A DNA stretch of 64,000 nucleotides. Source: Pelagimonas sp. (GTDB lineage Bacteria > Pseudomonadota > Alphaproteobacteria > Rhodobacterales > Rhodobacteraceae). Positions 9,318 to 19,265 of this stretch are shown here, piece by piece. Positions within the stretch are counted from its first letter, which is position 1. Each line of letters begins with the position of its first letter. Below the pieces are notes generated by a model, which did no database searches, was not told the DNA's origin, and saw nothing but the letters and a program-made list of their open reading frames with translations. Location of the stretch: positions 34,893 to 98,892 of the forward strand of contig JAOARX010000038.1 in NCBI GenBank assembly GCA_025210345.1, written 5' to 3'. The position numbers were made by a program, and so were the translations under genes.

Positions 9318-9335
9318 CTGTCATAATTTCGTTGC
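9318..9335 (+). promoter_or_regulatory. Possible Pho-box half site upstream of ppk
   Basis: CTGTCATAATT matches the first half of the PhoB-box consensus, but the second half (TCGTTGC) is poor. Its place 36 bases before the polyphosphate kinase start makes phosphate control plausible; this is inference from one half site. Confidence 0.3.
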
Positions 9336-9359
9336 AGGCAAAACGCATATAGGCGCCCC

Positions 9360-11531
9360 ATGACCCAAGCTGATTTTCTCAAATCCCCGCTCCCTGACGC
9401 GATCGACCTTCCCGACCTGGATCTGACGGGACCACAGCGGTTCTTCAATCGCGAACTCAGCTGGCTTGGCTTTAACTGGCGCGTGCTGGAAGAGGCCGAA
9501 AACCCGAATGTTCCCCTGCTGGAACGGGTGCGGTTCCTGTCGATTTCGGCGGCAAACCTTGATGAATTCTATACGGTCCGCGTGGCGGGCCTGCGCGAAT
9601 TGGCACAGGCGGGCAATATGACCCCTGCCGCTGACGGGCTGACCCCTGCCGAACAACTGGTGCTGATCGACGAAGACGCCCGGCGGCTTATGGCCGAACA
9701 GCAGCGCATGCTGGGGGTCCTGACCGCCATGATGCAGGATGAGGGGATTTCCATCGTCGGACGCGAGGCGCTGACCGCGGCGGATAAATCCTATCTCGCA
9801 GAGGCATTCCTGAATCAGGTGTTTCCGGTGCTTTCACCGCTGGCGATTGATCCGGCACATCCCTTTCCGTTCATTGCGAACATGGGGTTTTGCCTTGCGC
9901 TGCAACTGGAACGCAGCCGGGACAAGCAGGGGCTTCAGGCCCTGCTGCCGATCCCTGCACAAATCGACCGCTTTATGACGCTGCCCTCAAAGGAAGGCCA
10001 ACACCGCTTTATCCTGCTCGAAGATCTGGTGCTGTTGCATGTGGACAGCCTGTTTCCCGGCTATGTCTGCAAGGATCATCTGGGGTTTCGGGTGCTGCGT
10101 GACAGCGATCTCGAAGTCGAAGAAGAGGCCGAAGACCTCGTGCGCGAATTCGAAGTGGCGCTCAAACGTCGCCGCCGGGGACAGGTTGTGCGCCTGACCG
10201 TCAGCGCCGGCGCCCCCAAGGCGCTGCGCGCCATTGTCGAACGCGAATTGCACGTCAGCCCCAGCGAGGTGGTTGAACTGGACGGCATGATCGGTGTGGG
10301 TGACACCAAGGAACTGGTGATTGACGAACGCGCGGATCTGCTTTGGCCCAGCTTTACCCCGCGCGTGCCCGAACGCGTGCAGGACCATGATGGCGATATG
10401 TTCGAAGCCATCAAACAAAAGGACATGCTGCTGCACCACCCCTATGAGACCTTCGACATGGTGGTGCGTTTCCTCAACCAGGCGGCGCGCGATCCCGACG
10501 TTGTGGCGATCAAGCAGACCCTGTATCGGACCTCGAAAAAATCGCCCATCGTCAGCGCCCTGTGCGAAGCGGCCGAAGATGGCAAATCCGTCACCGCCCT
10601 TGTCGAGCTGAAAGCACGTTTTGACGAGGCCGCAAATATTCGCCAATCGCGCCGTCTGGAACGCGCCGGGGCGCATGTGGTTTACGGGTTCCTGGACTGG
10701 AAAACCCACGCCAAGATATCCCAGGTGGTGCGCCGCGAGGGGAGCAAACTGGTCACCTACACCCATTGGGGCACGGGAAATTACCACCCCATCACCGCCA
10801 AGATCTATACCGATTTGTCATTCTTCACCTGTGATGATGCGCTCGGGCGGGATGCGGCCAAGCTGTTCAACTATTTGTCGGGATATGCCAAACCCGAAGC
10901 GCTGGAGAACCTGCAGATCTCGCCCCACAGTCTGAAATCCGGCATGATCAAGCTGATCGATGCGGAAATTGCGCACGCACAGGCGGGGCGCCCGGCCCAG
11001 ATCTGGATCAAGATGAACTCGCTGATCGAACCGGGGATGATTGATGCGCTGTACCGCGCCAGCCAGGCGGGGGTAAAGGTCGATTGCGTCATTCGTGGCA
11101 TCTGTGGCTTGCGGCCCGGGGTCAAAGGCCTTTCCGATAATATCCGGGTCAAATCGGTCGTGGGGCGCTTTTTGGAACATTCCCGGATCGCCTGCTTTGG
11201 CAATGGCCATGGCCTGCCGCACACCAAAGCCCGCGTGTTCATCTCGTCTGCGGATTGGATGGGGCGCAACCTGAACCGCCGGATTGAAACCGGGGTCGAG
11301 ATCAAGAACAAAACGGTCAAGGCCCAGATCGTCAGCCAGATCATGGCCGCCAACTTTGCCGATACGGCGCAAAGCTGGGTGATGGATGGCCATGGTCGCT
11401 TTGATCGCCACATCGTGCAAGAGGGTGAAAAACCGTTTAACTGCCACCGGTTCTTTATGGAAAACCCGTCGCTGTCCGGGCGCGGATCCGCCGGGGCGTC
11501 GGACGTGCCCAAACTGACCCACGGGGATTGA
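9360..11531 (+). CDS. ppk1: Polyphosphate kinase 1
   Basis: PPK1 reversibly polymerises the gamma phosphate of ATP into inorganic polyphosphate. At 723 residues it is of normal length. The N domain begins RFFNRELSWLGFNWRVLEEA; the two catalytic C domains hold THWGTGNYH (His about 469, equivalent to the autophosphorylated histidine) and RFLEHSRI (His about 607), plus YRTSKKSPIV and the SSADWMGRNLNRRIE segment. ppx follows 126 bases later, giving the common synthesis/degradation pair. Confidence 0.96.
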   Translation: MTQADFLKSPLPDAIDLPDLDLTGPQRFFNRELSWLGFNWRVLEEAENPNVPLLERVRFLSISAANLDEFYTVRVAGLRELAQAGNMTPAADGLTPAEQLVLIDEDARRLMAEQQRMLGVLTAMMQDEGISIVGREALTAADKSYLAEAFLNQVFPVLSPLAIDPAHPFPFIANMGFCLALQLERSRDKQGLQALLPIPAQIDRFMTLPSKEGQHRFILLEDLVLLHVDSLFPGYVCKDHLGFRVLRDSDLEVEEEAEDLVREFEVALKRRRRGQVVRLTVSAGAPKALRAIVERELHVSPSEVVELDGMIGVGDTKELVIDERADLLWPSFTPRVPERVQDHDGDMFEAIKQKDMLLHHPYETFDMVVRFLNQAARDPDVVAIKQTLYRTSKKSPIVSALCEAAEDGKSVTALVELKARFDEAANIRQSRRLERAGAHVVYGFLDWKTHAKISQVVRREGSKLVTYTHWGTGNYHPITAKIYTDLSFFTCDDALGRDAAKLFNYLSGYAKPEALENLQISPHSLKSGMIKLIDAEIAHAQAGRPAQIWIKMNSLIEPGMIDALYRASQAGVKVDCVIRGICGLRPGVKGLSDNIRVKSVVGRFLEHSRIACFGNGHGLPHTKARVFISSADWMGRNLNRRIETGVEIKNKTVKAQIVSQIMAANFADTAQSWVMDGHGRFDRHIVQEGEKPFNCHRFFMENPSLSGRGSAGASDVPKLTHGD

Positions 11532-11657
11532 CGCCCTCACAAAAATGTCGATAAAAACCAAACGTTTCAGCCGCTTGTCTCATGTTGTCTCAGGATCGCA
11601 CTTGACCCGGGCGGCTGGCTTGGCGATGGTTTGGAACGAAGACTTGCGGGGGCGCGT

Positions 11658-13205
11658 ATGCACGACACCGACACCCACGGCCATTGGGATCCGTTTGACC
11701 ACCCGCTGTTTGATGATCCCAACTCTCGCGCCCTGTCGCGCGTTGGTGTTGTTGATATCGGGTCGAACTCGGTGCGCATGGTGGTCTTTGACGGCGCGGC
11801 GCGCAGCCCGGCCTATTTCTTTAACGAAAAGATCATGTGTGGGCTGGGGGCTGGCATTGCGGAAACCGGTCGCCTGAACCCCGAAGGGCGCGAACGCGCC
11901 ATGCGCGCCATGAAACGGTTTCAGCAACTGGCCCAGAACATGGAGCTGCCGCACCTGTCGATTGTCGCCACCGCCGCAATGCGCGACGCCGAAGATGGCC
12001 CGGAATTCCGCGAACAGCTGGAACAGGAAACCGGCCTGCGTGTCTGGGTGATCGACGGCGATGAAGAGGCACGGCTGTCGGCGCAGGGGGTCTTGCTGGG
12101 GTGGCCCGCGTCTTATGGGCTGGTCTGCGACATTGGCGGTGCCTCGATGGAGCTGGCCGAAATCCACGACGGCGAGGTCGGGCGCCGCATGAGTTCAGAG
12201 CTGGGCCCGCAGAAATTCAAGGATCTTGAGGGCGGGCGCCCGGCGCGCGAAGCCTATATTCGCAACGAGCTTAAGGTTCTAGCCAAACACATGGGGACGC
12301 AACGCGACCGGCTGTTCCTTGTGGGGGGGTCGTGGCGCGCGATTGCCAAGATCGACATGGAACGGCGCAGCTATCCTTTGCATGTCCTGCATGAATACCG
12401 CATGGATGCGGACACAGTTGCCGAAACGATCGCCTTTATCGAAGCCGCCGAAGATCTTGACGACTTGCGCAAGACCTGTGGGATTTCGTCAACCCGCATG
12501 GCGCTGGTGCCCTACGCGGCCGAGGTGCTGGCGCAATTGATCGATACCTTCAACCCCAAGGACATCGCCATTTCCAGCTATGGCATCCGTGAGGGGCTGT
12601 TGTATGAACAGATGCCGCAAATCCTGCGCGATCGCGATCCACTGATCGAATCGTGCCGCTATGCCGAGGTCAAAGATGCGCGGGTTCCCGGCACCGGACG
12701 TATCCTGTATGACTTTGTTTTGCCCCTGTTCCCAGACGCTTCGCCCGCCCGCAGGCGGCTGATCAAAGCCGCCTGTCTTTTGCATGACGTCAGCTGGCGC
12801 GCCCATCCCGACTATCGTGCCGAGGTGTGCTTCGACAATGCCACCCGTGCCAATCTGGGGGGGTTAAAGCATGGGGAACGTGTGTTCTTGGGCATGGCCT
12901 TGCTGCATAGATATCGCAACAAGCGCGAAGGCACCCGCTTTGACGCGCTCTACGATCTGATCCCCGCAGATCATCAGTGCGAGGCCGAGATCCTTGGCAA
13001 AGCCCTGCGCTTTGGCGCGATGCTGTGGACACTGGAAAAAGGGGATGGGGCCACGGCGCTGCGTTGGTCACCCGAAGACAAGGCGCTGACGCTGTATTTG
13101 TCCGAAGACAGCACCGCTCTGTTTGGCGAAGCGCCGGAATCGCGGTTTCGCTCACTTGCCGGTGCGCTGGGGGCCGAAACGGCCGATGTGGTCATCCGAG
13201 ACTGA
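11658..13205 (+). CDS. ppx: Exopolyphosphatase / pppGpp phosphatase family protein
   Basis: Ppx/GppA enzymes release phosphate from polyphosphate ends or hydrolyse pppGpp. The sugar-kinase/Hsp70 fold motifs are visible: VGVVDIGSNSVRMVVFDG (phosphate 1 loop), ATAAMRDAEDG, and DIGGASMELAEI (phosphate 2 loop). A C-terminal HD-like region has LIKAACLLHDVSW. I chose the ATG at 11658 (515 residues), which follows a GGGGG-rich ribosome site; the frame also extends to 11631. Location after ppk favours the exopolyphosphatase role, but Ppx and GppA cannot be separated by sequence reading alone. Confidence 0.92.
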   Translation: MHDTDTHGHWDPFDHPLFDDPNSRALSRVGVVDIGSNSVRMVVFDGAARSPAYFFNEKIMCGLGAGIAETGRLNPEGRERAMRAMKRFQQLAQNMELPHLSIVATAAMRDAEDGPEFREQLEQETGLRVWVIDGDEEARLSAQGVLLGWPASYGLVCDIGGASMELAEIHDGEVGRRMSSELGPQKFKDLEGGRPAREAYIRNELKVLAKHMGTQRDRLFLVGGSWRAIAKIDMERRSYPLHVLHEYRMDADTVAETIAFIEAAEDLDDLRKTCGISSTRMALVPYAAEVLAQLIDTFNPKDIAISSYGIREGLLYEQMPQILRDRDPLIESCRYAEVKDARVPGTGRILYDFVLPLFPDASPARRRLIKAACLLHDVSWRAHPDYRAEVCFDNATRANLGGLKHGERVFLGMALLHRYRNKREGTRFDALYDLIPADHQCEAEILGKALRFGAMLWTLEKGDGATALRWSPEDKALTLYLSEDSTALFGEAPESRFRSLAGALGAETADVVIRD

Positions 13206-13207
13206 AC

Positions 13208-13582
13208 TTACAGCTCGATGTCATTTTGCGCGCCGCCCGCGTCTGAATCCGTGTCGGGGGCATCCTCGGGCAGGCGTTTGCGCAAGATGATATCCCCATT
13301 GGGCAGAATTTCGGGCGGATGATAGGCTGACCAATCTTCGACCTTATTCAGAAGATCGCGAAACCCCTGCCCCATCTCGCCGGACAACTGCCGCAACATG
13401 GGTTCCAGATCCTGCGCCATGCCCTCAAGCTCATCGAGCGCGGGCTCCATCTCTTGCATCAGCCCCTCCAGGAACAGGCGCGCGCCGCGCTCCATCAGGC
13501 TTGGCGCGTCTTCGTCTTGCGCCCAGGCGGGGGACGCGGCGACAGCGATCAAAAGGACCGCAGTGGAAAGAAGCTGTTTCAT
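13208..13582 (-). CDS. Small exported protein of unknown function
   Basis: A 124-residue protein with a clean signal peptide (MKQLLSTAVLLIAVAASPAWA), then an acidic, helical region (GLMQEMEPALDELEGMAQDL) and the conserved-looking segment WSAYHPPEILPNGDIILRKR. It is predicted to be periplasmic. I recall similar proteins in other Rhodobacterales but know no function. It is convergent with ppx (stops two bases apart) and lies 18 bases downstream of the endonuclease/phosphatase-fold gene, with which it is probably co-transcribed. Confidence 0.7.
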   Translation of the reverse strand: MKQLLSTAVLLIAVAASPAWAQDEDAPSLMERGARLFLEGLMQEMEPALDELEGMAQDLEPMLRQLSGEMGQGFRDLLNKVEDWSAYHPPEILPNGDIILRKRLPEDAPDTDSDAGGAQNDIEL

Positions 13583-13600
13583 GACCTCAACCTAAGAACC

Positions 13601-14602
13601 CTAGATCTCCAAATCAATCGTTACCGGGAAATGGTCAGAGGCCGTCAGTAAAGCTTTGCGCAGGTCGGGTGTTTGCCAACAGATCGCGTCCTCGAATGGG
13701 TGCCATATCCGCCAGCGCGGCCCAAGGTCCCGAAGGTCTTGTGATACCATGATGTAATCCAAAAGCGCCTGAAGATACCGCCCCTCAGAGGCCAGAAAAA
13801 AGCGCGACGTGCTGGGTTGCGCCGCAAGCGGATGCCTAAGCGCACGGGCGGCATGTGGGTCAAACAGCGCATCGGGCGCCTCACCAAGCAAGATCTCGAC
13901 CGAGCTGCGCCCAAACAGATGTTCGAATTCGTCCAGCCCGGGCCCATCGTTCAGATCCCCCATCAGCATCAGCGCGTCGCCCGCGTCCAGATGGGACTGA
14001 ACCCGCTGGCGCAGCCAAATCGCCTGGGCCAGCTGCTTGCGCCGATTGGCAATCGAAATCCGCATGACTTCGTCACGGTTGGTCGCCCCATGCGGCGCCT
14101 TGGATTTCAGATGTGCCCCGATCAGCCGCAGCAACGCGCCCGCCCTGGTCACAAGCTGCAACTCCAACGGGGGTTTGGAAAACACCACCTCATCGCGCGC
14201 GGCATCCACGTCCAGATCAATCTGAAAGGTGTGATCAAAGCGGGGTGTCGTTGCACTGGCCTGCGGATCGTGCCGGACGCGCATCACCGTGGGATCATAC
14301 AGGAATGCGATCTCTTGCTGGGTGTTGTTGGTGAACCCCGTCACCACCTCTTGCGTGCGCAGATCAAACGCCTGAACAAAACTGGTCAATGCGCGCGCCG
14401 TGCTGCGTTTTCGGCTGGTGTCCGGCGCTTCGATCAGCATGATCCCATCGGCGTCCAACGCCCGGAACACGGTCCCCAGTGCCTCGGTCTGGGCCAGCCG
14501 CGTCACATCATGTCGCGCAGACCAGCCCCCATCGTTGAACAGCTGCCCATCGTCGTCGAACAGCGCATCGAACCATTCGACATTGTAGGTGGCCAGCCGC
14601 AT
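13601..14602 (-). CDS. Endonuclease/exonuclease/phosphatase family protein
   Basis: A 333-residue metal-dependent hydrolase of the EEP (DNase I-like) fold. Motifs in order: ATYNVEWFD at the N terminus, a metal-binding glutamate in MLIEAPD, LIGAHLKSK with its histidine, LMGDLNDGPG (metal/catalytic Asp-Asn), and SDHFPVTID at the C terminus with the catalytic Asp-His. It has no signal peptide, so it is presumably cytoplasmic. The family spans nucleases and phosphatases and the substrate cannot be told. Its start overlaps the stop of the upstream TerB/J-domain gene by one base. Confidence 0.85.
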   Translation of the reverse strand: MRLATYNVEWFDALFDDDGQLFNDGGWSARHDVTRLAQTEALGTVFRALDADGIMLIEAPDTSRKRSTARALTSFVQAFDLRTQEVVTGFTNNTQQEIAFLYDPTVMRVRHDPQASATTPRFDHTFQIDLDVDAARDEVVFSKPPLELQLVTRAGALLRLIGAHLKSKAPHGATNRDEVMRISIANRRKQLAQAIWLRQRVQSHLDAGDALMLMGDLNDGPGLDEFEHLFGRSSVEILLGEAPDALFDPHAARALRHPLAAQPSTSRFFLASEGRYLQALLDYIMVSQDLRDLGPRWRIWHPFEDAICWQTPDLRKALLTASDHFPVTIDLEI

Positions 14603-15285
14603 CAGGCGTGCTCCCGCTCCGAAATTTCGCGCCAGGCGGTGGTGATGTCCTGCATGCGATTTTCGGACAGGCGAATGGCTTCTTCCGGGACGCCGCGGGC
14701 GATCATCACATCGGGGTGATTGTCGCGCACCAATTGGCGATAGCGCTTGCGGATGTCCTCAAGCGGCATGTCCGGCGTCACCCCGAGGATGGTAAAGGGA
14801 TCGGGCCGCGCATCAGGAACGAACCGCGCGCGCAGGGCCATGAACCGTGTTTCGTCGATCTCGAAGATCTCGGCAACGCGGGCCAAAAACGCATCTTCCC
14901 CGGGATGGTAAACCCCATCCGCCAGCGCAATATGGAACAGCCCGTACATCAGGTCGCACAGCGTGCCATCGGCCTCTTTGAACATGCGCTTGATCCGCAG
15001 CGCATATTCCTCAAACCCGGCCACGTCCTGCCGCGCGAGGTTGAACACTTTGGCGGCGCCCGCCTCATCTTCGGGTGAGATATGAAACACCTCGCGAAAG
15101 GCCATGACCTCATCGCGCGTGACCTGGCCGTCCGCCTTGGCCATCTTGGCCGACAGCGCGATCACCGCAATGGTAAAGCCGACCTTGCGCTCGGGCGGGG
15201 TGCGCAGGCTGTCAAAGACCTGTGTGAGGCCTTCGCCATTGGCAAGCGCCTGAAGCGCCTGGGTGATGCGGGTCCAGATTGACAT
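14602..15285 (-). CDS. DjlA-like co-chaperone: TerB domain plus J domain
   Basis: A 227-residue cytoplasmic protein. Residues about 35-150 match the TerB helical fold (AVIALSAKMAKADGQVTRDE, then a second similar acidic repeat, ALADGVYHPGEDAFL). Residues about 160-227 are a J domain (FTILGVTPDMPLEDIRKRYR) with the essential HPD in DNHPDVM. J domains stimulate DnaK ATPase, so a DnaK-linked role is likely. Unlike E. coli DjlA it lacks an obvious N-terminal membrane anchor. It overlaps the EEP gene by one base. Confidence 0.85.
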   Translation of the reverse strand: MSIWTRITQALQALANGEGLTQVFDSLRTPPERKVGFTIAVIALSAKMAKADGQVTRDEVMAFREVFHISPEDEAGAAKVFNLARQDVAGFEEYALRIKRMFKEADGTLCDLMYGLFHIALADGVYHPGEDAFLARVAEIFEIDETRFMALRARFVPDARPDPFTILGVTPDMPLEDIRKRYRQLVRDNHPDVMIARGVPEEAIRLSENRMQDITTAWREISEREHA

Positions 15286-15386
15286 GAAAACACTTTAGAT
15301 CTTTGCACATACAATGTCAGGTGGTGAAATCAGTACTGGCAACAAGACCGGCAACAATTGCACAAGATGGCAGGCGGGCACGCACC

Positions 15387-16001
15387 CTAGGTCAGGGAAA
15401 CCACTCCGCCGGGGCCTCGCAGCTGGGCCAGCAAAGCGGGATCGTCACCGGTTTCGAACCGGACCAGCGGGGCCTGCAAATGGGGGGCCAAGAGCGTCTG
15501 CAAGTCCTGCGCCTTTGGCAGGCGAACGGTTAACTGCGCCAGATCAAGCCCTGCCGACGGCAGGCTTTGGCCCGGCGGCACATCGCTATGCCATTGAATA
15601 AGCGCGGGAAACAGCCCGTCAAAGGGCAATTGACCATTTTCGGGAACCGCCATGGTCCAGCGCAACCCGTCCCGTTCCAGCGCGACTTTGCGTCCCGCCA
15701 TGGGCAGCGCTGCAAGCGCGGCGTCGATATCTTGAACCCGGCAAATCCACTTGTCCAAACGCGGGGGCCCGGCAAACTGGTCCAACCCGAACCAGCGCGC
15801 ATCCGCCGGTGTAGCCATGCCCGGGTCAATGGCAATGGCCTCAAGGTAGAGCCCAGCGTTCAACCCCATCAGCCGATTATGTGTGCCGTATCGCGCGTGA
15901 CACCCCCCGCCCCCCATTGGACAGGCCAGCACGCTTTCCACATGGGACACCGCATCAGGCAACGTCGTCCCCAACACGGCAATATGATCGAGTTCCAACA
16001 T
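15387..16001 (-). CDS. VOC (glyoxalase-like) family protein
   Basis: A 204-residue protein starting MLELDHIAVLGTTLPDAVSHVE, a typical beta-alpha-beta-beta-beta opening of the vicinal-oxygen-chelate fold, with a metal-ligand-type His in LDHIAV and later GTHNRLMGL and LYLEAIAID. It resembles the larger glyoxalase_3-type proteins of unknown substrate. The ATG at 16001 is preceded by an AAGGGG ribosome site. It is separated from the upstream mutase gene by a terminator, so it probably has its own promoter. Confidence 0.8.
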   Translation of the reverse strand: MLELDHIAVLGTTLPDAVSHVESVLACPMGGGGCHARYGTHNRLMGLNAGLYLEAIAIDPGMATPADARWFGLDQFAGPPRLDKWICRVQDIDAALAALPMAGRKVALERDGLRWTMAVPENGQLPFDGLFPALIQWHSDVPPGQSLPSAGLDLAQLTVRLPKAQDLQTLLAPHLQAPLVRFETGDDPALLAQLRGPGGVVSLT

Positions 16002-16030
16002 TTCTAGCCCCTTGGTAAGCTGGTGTAGAA

Positions 16031-16064
16031 AACAGAAAAACCCGCCTGAAGACCAGACGGGTTT
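16031..16064 (-). terminator. Terminator of the methylmalonyl-CoA mutase transcript
   Basis: A hairpin (AAACCCG and CTG arms pairing with CAG and CGGGTTT, one C/A mismatch, 16038-16064) is followed on the minus strand by TTTTTCTGT. It lies 25 bases after the mutase stop and ends the propionate operon. Confidence 0.75.
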
Positions 16065-16088
16065 CGCATTTTTCACAGATCGCGCAGA

Positions 16089-18218
16089 TCAGGCGCGCGC
16101 TTCGCGGATCAGTTTGAGAATGTCCTGAGCCGCTTCGGGAATGTTGGTGCCCGGGCCAAAGATCGCCTTCACACCGGCATTTTGCAGGAATTCATAGTCC
16201 TGCTGCGGGATCACACCCCCACAGATGACGATGATATCCCCGGCGCCTTGCTCTTTCAGCTGTGCGATCAACTGCGGGGCGAGGGTCTTGTGACCGGCCG
16301 CCTGCGAGCTGATCCCGATCACATGCACATCGTTGTCGATGGCGTCCTGCGCCGCCTCGGCGGGGGTCTGGAACAGCGGGCCCACGTCAACGTCAAAGCC
16401 GATATCCGCAAAGGCGGTTGCAATCACCTTGGCGCCGCGGTCGTGCCCGTCCTGGCCCATTTTCACCACAAGCATACGCGGGCGGCGGCCCTCATCTTCG
16501 GCGAAATCATCCACCGCTTTCTGGATCGCGGCAAACCCATCGTCGCCTTCATAGGCGGCGCCATAAACGCCAGCCAGGGTTTTGACCTCGGCCCGGTGAC
16601 GGCCAAATACCTTTTCCATCGCCATGCTGATCTCTCCCACAGAGGCACGCGCCCGGGCTGCTTCTACGGCAGCCTCCAACAGGTTTCCACCCTCGTTGGC
16701 GCGACGTTCCAGTTCGGCAATCGCCTTTTCGAACGCGTCGTTGTCGCGGGTTGCGCGGATCTGTTCCAGCCGCGCGACCTGTGCTTCGCGGACGGCCACG
16801 TTGTCCACATCCAGAATATCGATCGGATCCTCTTCGGTGAGACGGTATTTGTTCACACCAACGATCACCTCTTCGCCGCGGTCAATCATGGCCTGGCGCC
16901 TGGCGGCGGATTCCTCGATCCGCAGTTTCGGCATGCCCGAGGCAACCGCCTTGGTCATACCACCCATGTCCTCGACCTCTTCCATCAGAGCCCAGGCTTT
17001 GTTGATCAGCTCATCGGTGAGGCTTTCGACATAGTACGACCCCGCCAGAGGATCGACCACATTGGTCACACCGGTTTCTTCCTGCAAGATGATCTGGGTG
17101 TTGCGCGCAATGCGGGCCGAGAATTCCGTTGGCAGCGCGATGGCTTCGTCCAGGGCGTTGGTGTGCAGCGACTGGGTGCCCCCCAGAACCGCCGACATGG
17201 CCTCATAGGCGGTGCGGATCACGTTGTTATAGGGGTCTTGCTCTTGCAGCGACACGCCCGAAGTCTGGCAATGGGTGCGCAGCATCTTGGAGCGCTCGGA
17301 TTTGGCGCCAAATTCCGTCATGACGCGATGCCACAGGGTGCGCGCCGCGCGCAATTTGGCCGCTTCCATGAAAAAGTTCATGCCAATAGCAAAGAAGAAT
17401 GACAGGCGGCCAGCGAACTTGTCGACATCCATGCCCGCGTTGATCGCCGCACGCACATATTCACGCCCATCCGCCAGGGTATAGGCAAGTTCCTGCACCA
17501 GGTTCGCGCCCGCTTCCTGCATGTGATAGCCGGAAATCGAGATCGAGTTGAATTTCGGCATCTCGTTCGAGGTGAATTCGATAATATCCGAGATAATCCG
17601 CATCGAAGGCTCAGGCGGATAGATATAGGTGTTGCGCACCATGAACTCTTTCAGAATGTCATTCTGAATGGTGCCCGCAAGCAGCGCCTTGTCATGGCCC
17701 TGTTCTTCGCCCGCAACGATAAAATTCGCGAGGATCGGGATCACCGCGCCGTTCATGGTCATGGAGACCGAAACCTTGTCCAGCGGAATGCCGTCGAACA
17801 GGATTTTCATGTCTTCGACACTGTCGATGGCCACACCGGCCTTGCCAACATCGCCAACCACCCGTTCGTGATCAGAATCATACCCGCGGTGTGTCGCCAG
17901 ATCGAAGGCCACCGAAACCCCCTGCTGACCCGCAGCAAGGTTCTTGCGATAAAACGCGTTGGATTCCTCGGCGGTCGAAAAGCCCGCATATTGGCGGATC
18001 GTCCAGGGACGACCGGCATACATCGTCGCCTTGACGCCGCGGGTAAAGGGACCAAATCCAGGCAGCGTGCCCATGTGGCCCAGATCCGCAGTGTCCTCCG
18101 CCGTATAGAGCGGCTTTACCTCGATATCTTCGAGGGTGTTCCATTTCAGGTCGTCAAGCGCGCGGCCGCGCAGCTCTTTCTCGGCCAGTTGCCGCCAGTT
18201 TTCGGGCAGATCTGTCAT
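16089..18218 (-). CDS. scpA: Methylmalonyl-CoA mutase
   Basis: This adenosylcobalamin enzyme isomerises methylmalonyl-CoA to succinyl-CoA, the last step of propionyl-CoA assimilation. The 709-residue chain holds the catalytic barrel ([49 protein letters not shown]) and the C-terminal B12 domain with [12 protein letters not shown], whose histidine (about 592) is the lower cobalt ligand, plus GGVIPQQDY. It is the single-chain homodimer type. ATG 18218 is preceded by GAGAGGAC. The upstream sulfotransferase-like gene runs 65 bases into this gene. An epimerase gene is not present in the window. Confidence 0.96.
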   Translation of the reverse strand: MTDLPENWRQLAEKELRGRALDDLKWNTLEDIEVKPLYTAEDTADLGHMGTLPGFGPFTRGVKATMYAGRPWTIRQYAGFSTAEESNAFYRKNLAAGQQGVSVAFDLATHRGYDSDHERVVGDVGKAGVAIDSVEDMKILFDGIPLDKVSVSMTMNGAVIPILANFIVAGEEQGHDKALLAGTIQNDILKEFMVRNTYIYPPEPSMRIISDIIEFTSNEMPKFNSISISGYHMQEAGANLVQELAYTLADGREYVRAAINAGMDVDKFAGRLSFFFAIGMNFFMEAAKLRAARTLWHRVMTEFGAKSERSKMLRTHCQTSGVSLQEQDPYNNVIRTAYEAMSAVLGGTQSLHTNALDEAIALPTEFSARIARNTQIILQEETGVTNVVDPLAGSYYVESLTDELINKAWALMEEVEDMGGMTKAVASGMPKLRIEESAARRQAMIDRGEEVIVGVNKYRLTEEDPIDILDVDNVAVREAQVARLEQIRATRDNDAFEKAIAELERRANEGGNLLEAAVEAARARASVGEISMAMEKVFGRHRAEVKTLAGVYGAAYEGDDGFAAIQKAVDDFAEDEGRRPRMLVVKMGQDGHDRGAKVIATAFADIGFDVDVGPLFQTPAEAAQDAIDNDVHVIGISSQAAGHKTLAPQLIAQLKEQGAGDIIVICGGVIPQQDYEFLQNAGVKAIFGPGTNIPEAAQDILKLIREARA

Positions 18219-19116
18219 TGTGGTGTCCTCTCTCAAACAGGGCCGCTGCCAGCTCTTGCGCCGGTCTTTTCGTCCCTGGGTCTTCGATCAATTGCGCCAT
18301 CCCATCGGCCCCGGCACGCAGCCAGTGCAGATCGTCGGCATAGGTTTCACGCAGATGCGAAATCTGAATGTCGTCAAAGGGTTGCCAGCGCCCGTCCCCG
18401 TCAGGCAGGCAGGTGCTTTTTTGGCCACGCTCTTCCAATTCATGTCGCAGCGCGGGCAAATCCGGGCTGCGGTTCGACCAATATTGGCTAGACCGCAATG
18501 CGGGCAGATCCCCCAGGCCGGTCATCTTGTGCAGCAGATGGTCAGGCCGATCGGCAAATCTTTCAAACGGGGTGACCATGATTTCGCTGTTGGGACAGGC
18601 GCAGGCCAGATCCGCAATCACATGCCGCCAACTGCGCGGTGAATCAACCACCGCCTGCAGGGTTCCCGCCATCGGCACATCGGCACCGCGCGGAATGAGG
18701 AAGGCAAACACCGAGGCCCACCAGCTATCAAGGCTGCGGATCTGCAATACGATCCGCTTGGGGGTCTGAAAGGCGGTATGCAAACGCGCCATGCGTTCAC
18801 CAACTTCAGGGTAGAGAACCATTTCACGCTGGCAACGCCGCACGGTGCCCAACATGTTTTCATCGCTGACAACCAAAGTGCCAAAGCCCTTTTCGGCCAG
18901 GCCCGCCACGTTCATTTGGACCCGCCCCATGTCGCGGGCACCGGCCGCCAGGGATTTGGGACGGTTCGCGACCGTGTTCAGAAATCCCTGACGGGTACGC
19001 CACGGTCCCCAAAAAGCCAGATGAAGACGCTCAAACGCGGCGTGATTGGCCCGCAGATAGTTTTGAAAACTCGTCGAACCGGCGCGATGCGCCCCTACAT
19101 GTAAAATGACATCCAT
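18154..19116 (-). CDS. Sulfotransferase-like protein
   Basis: A 320-residue protein opening [21 protein letters not shown]. The loop GAHRAGSTS is like the PAPS 5'-phosphate loop (GxHKxGTTS) of bacterial sulfotransferase-like proteins, and [18 protein letters not shown] resembles the 3'-phosphate region. The frame stays open upstream to 19992, but that part is the complement of other genes, and the ATG at 19116 sits exactly at the conserved N terminus. Its last 65 bases overlap the mutase start in another frame, so the two are probably translationally coupled. Acceptor unknown; true sulfotransferase activity is inferred. Confidence 0.7.
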   Translation of the reverse strand: MDVILHVGAHRAGSTSFQNYLRANHAAFERLHLAFWGPWRTRQGFLNTVANRPKSLAAGARDMGRVQMNVAGLAEKGFGTLVVSDENMLGTVRRCQREMVLYPEVGERMARLHTAFQTPKRIVLQIRSLDSWWASVFAFLIPRGADVPMAGTLQAVVDSPRSWRHVIADLACACPNSEIMVTPFERFADRPDHLLHKMTGLGDLPALRSSQYWSNRSPDLPALRHELEERGQKSTCLPDGDGRWQPFDDIQISHLRETYADDLHWLRAGADGMAQLIEDPGTKRPAQELAAALFERGHHNDRSARKLAATGRERAARPRA

Positions 19117-19265
19117 CGGTCTTGGGCACCCCTTTTGACGCAGCGGGGCACTGTTCCCCGGTTGCGCAAACCACGATGCGGCCATCATGGTAAGCAGGGG
19201 CTTAAATTCGCCGGGATGATTCAAATTGCGCATATTTTGCGCGCAGGCACTCCGCCAGTGATGTC

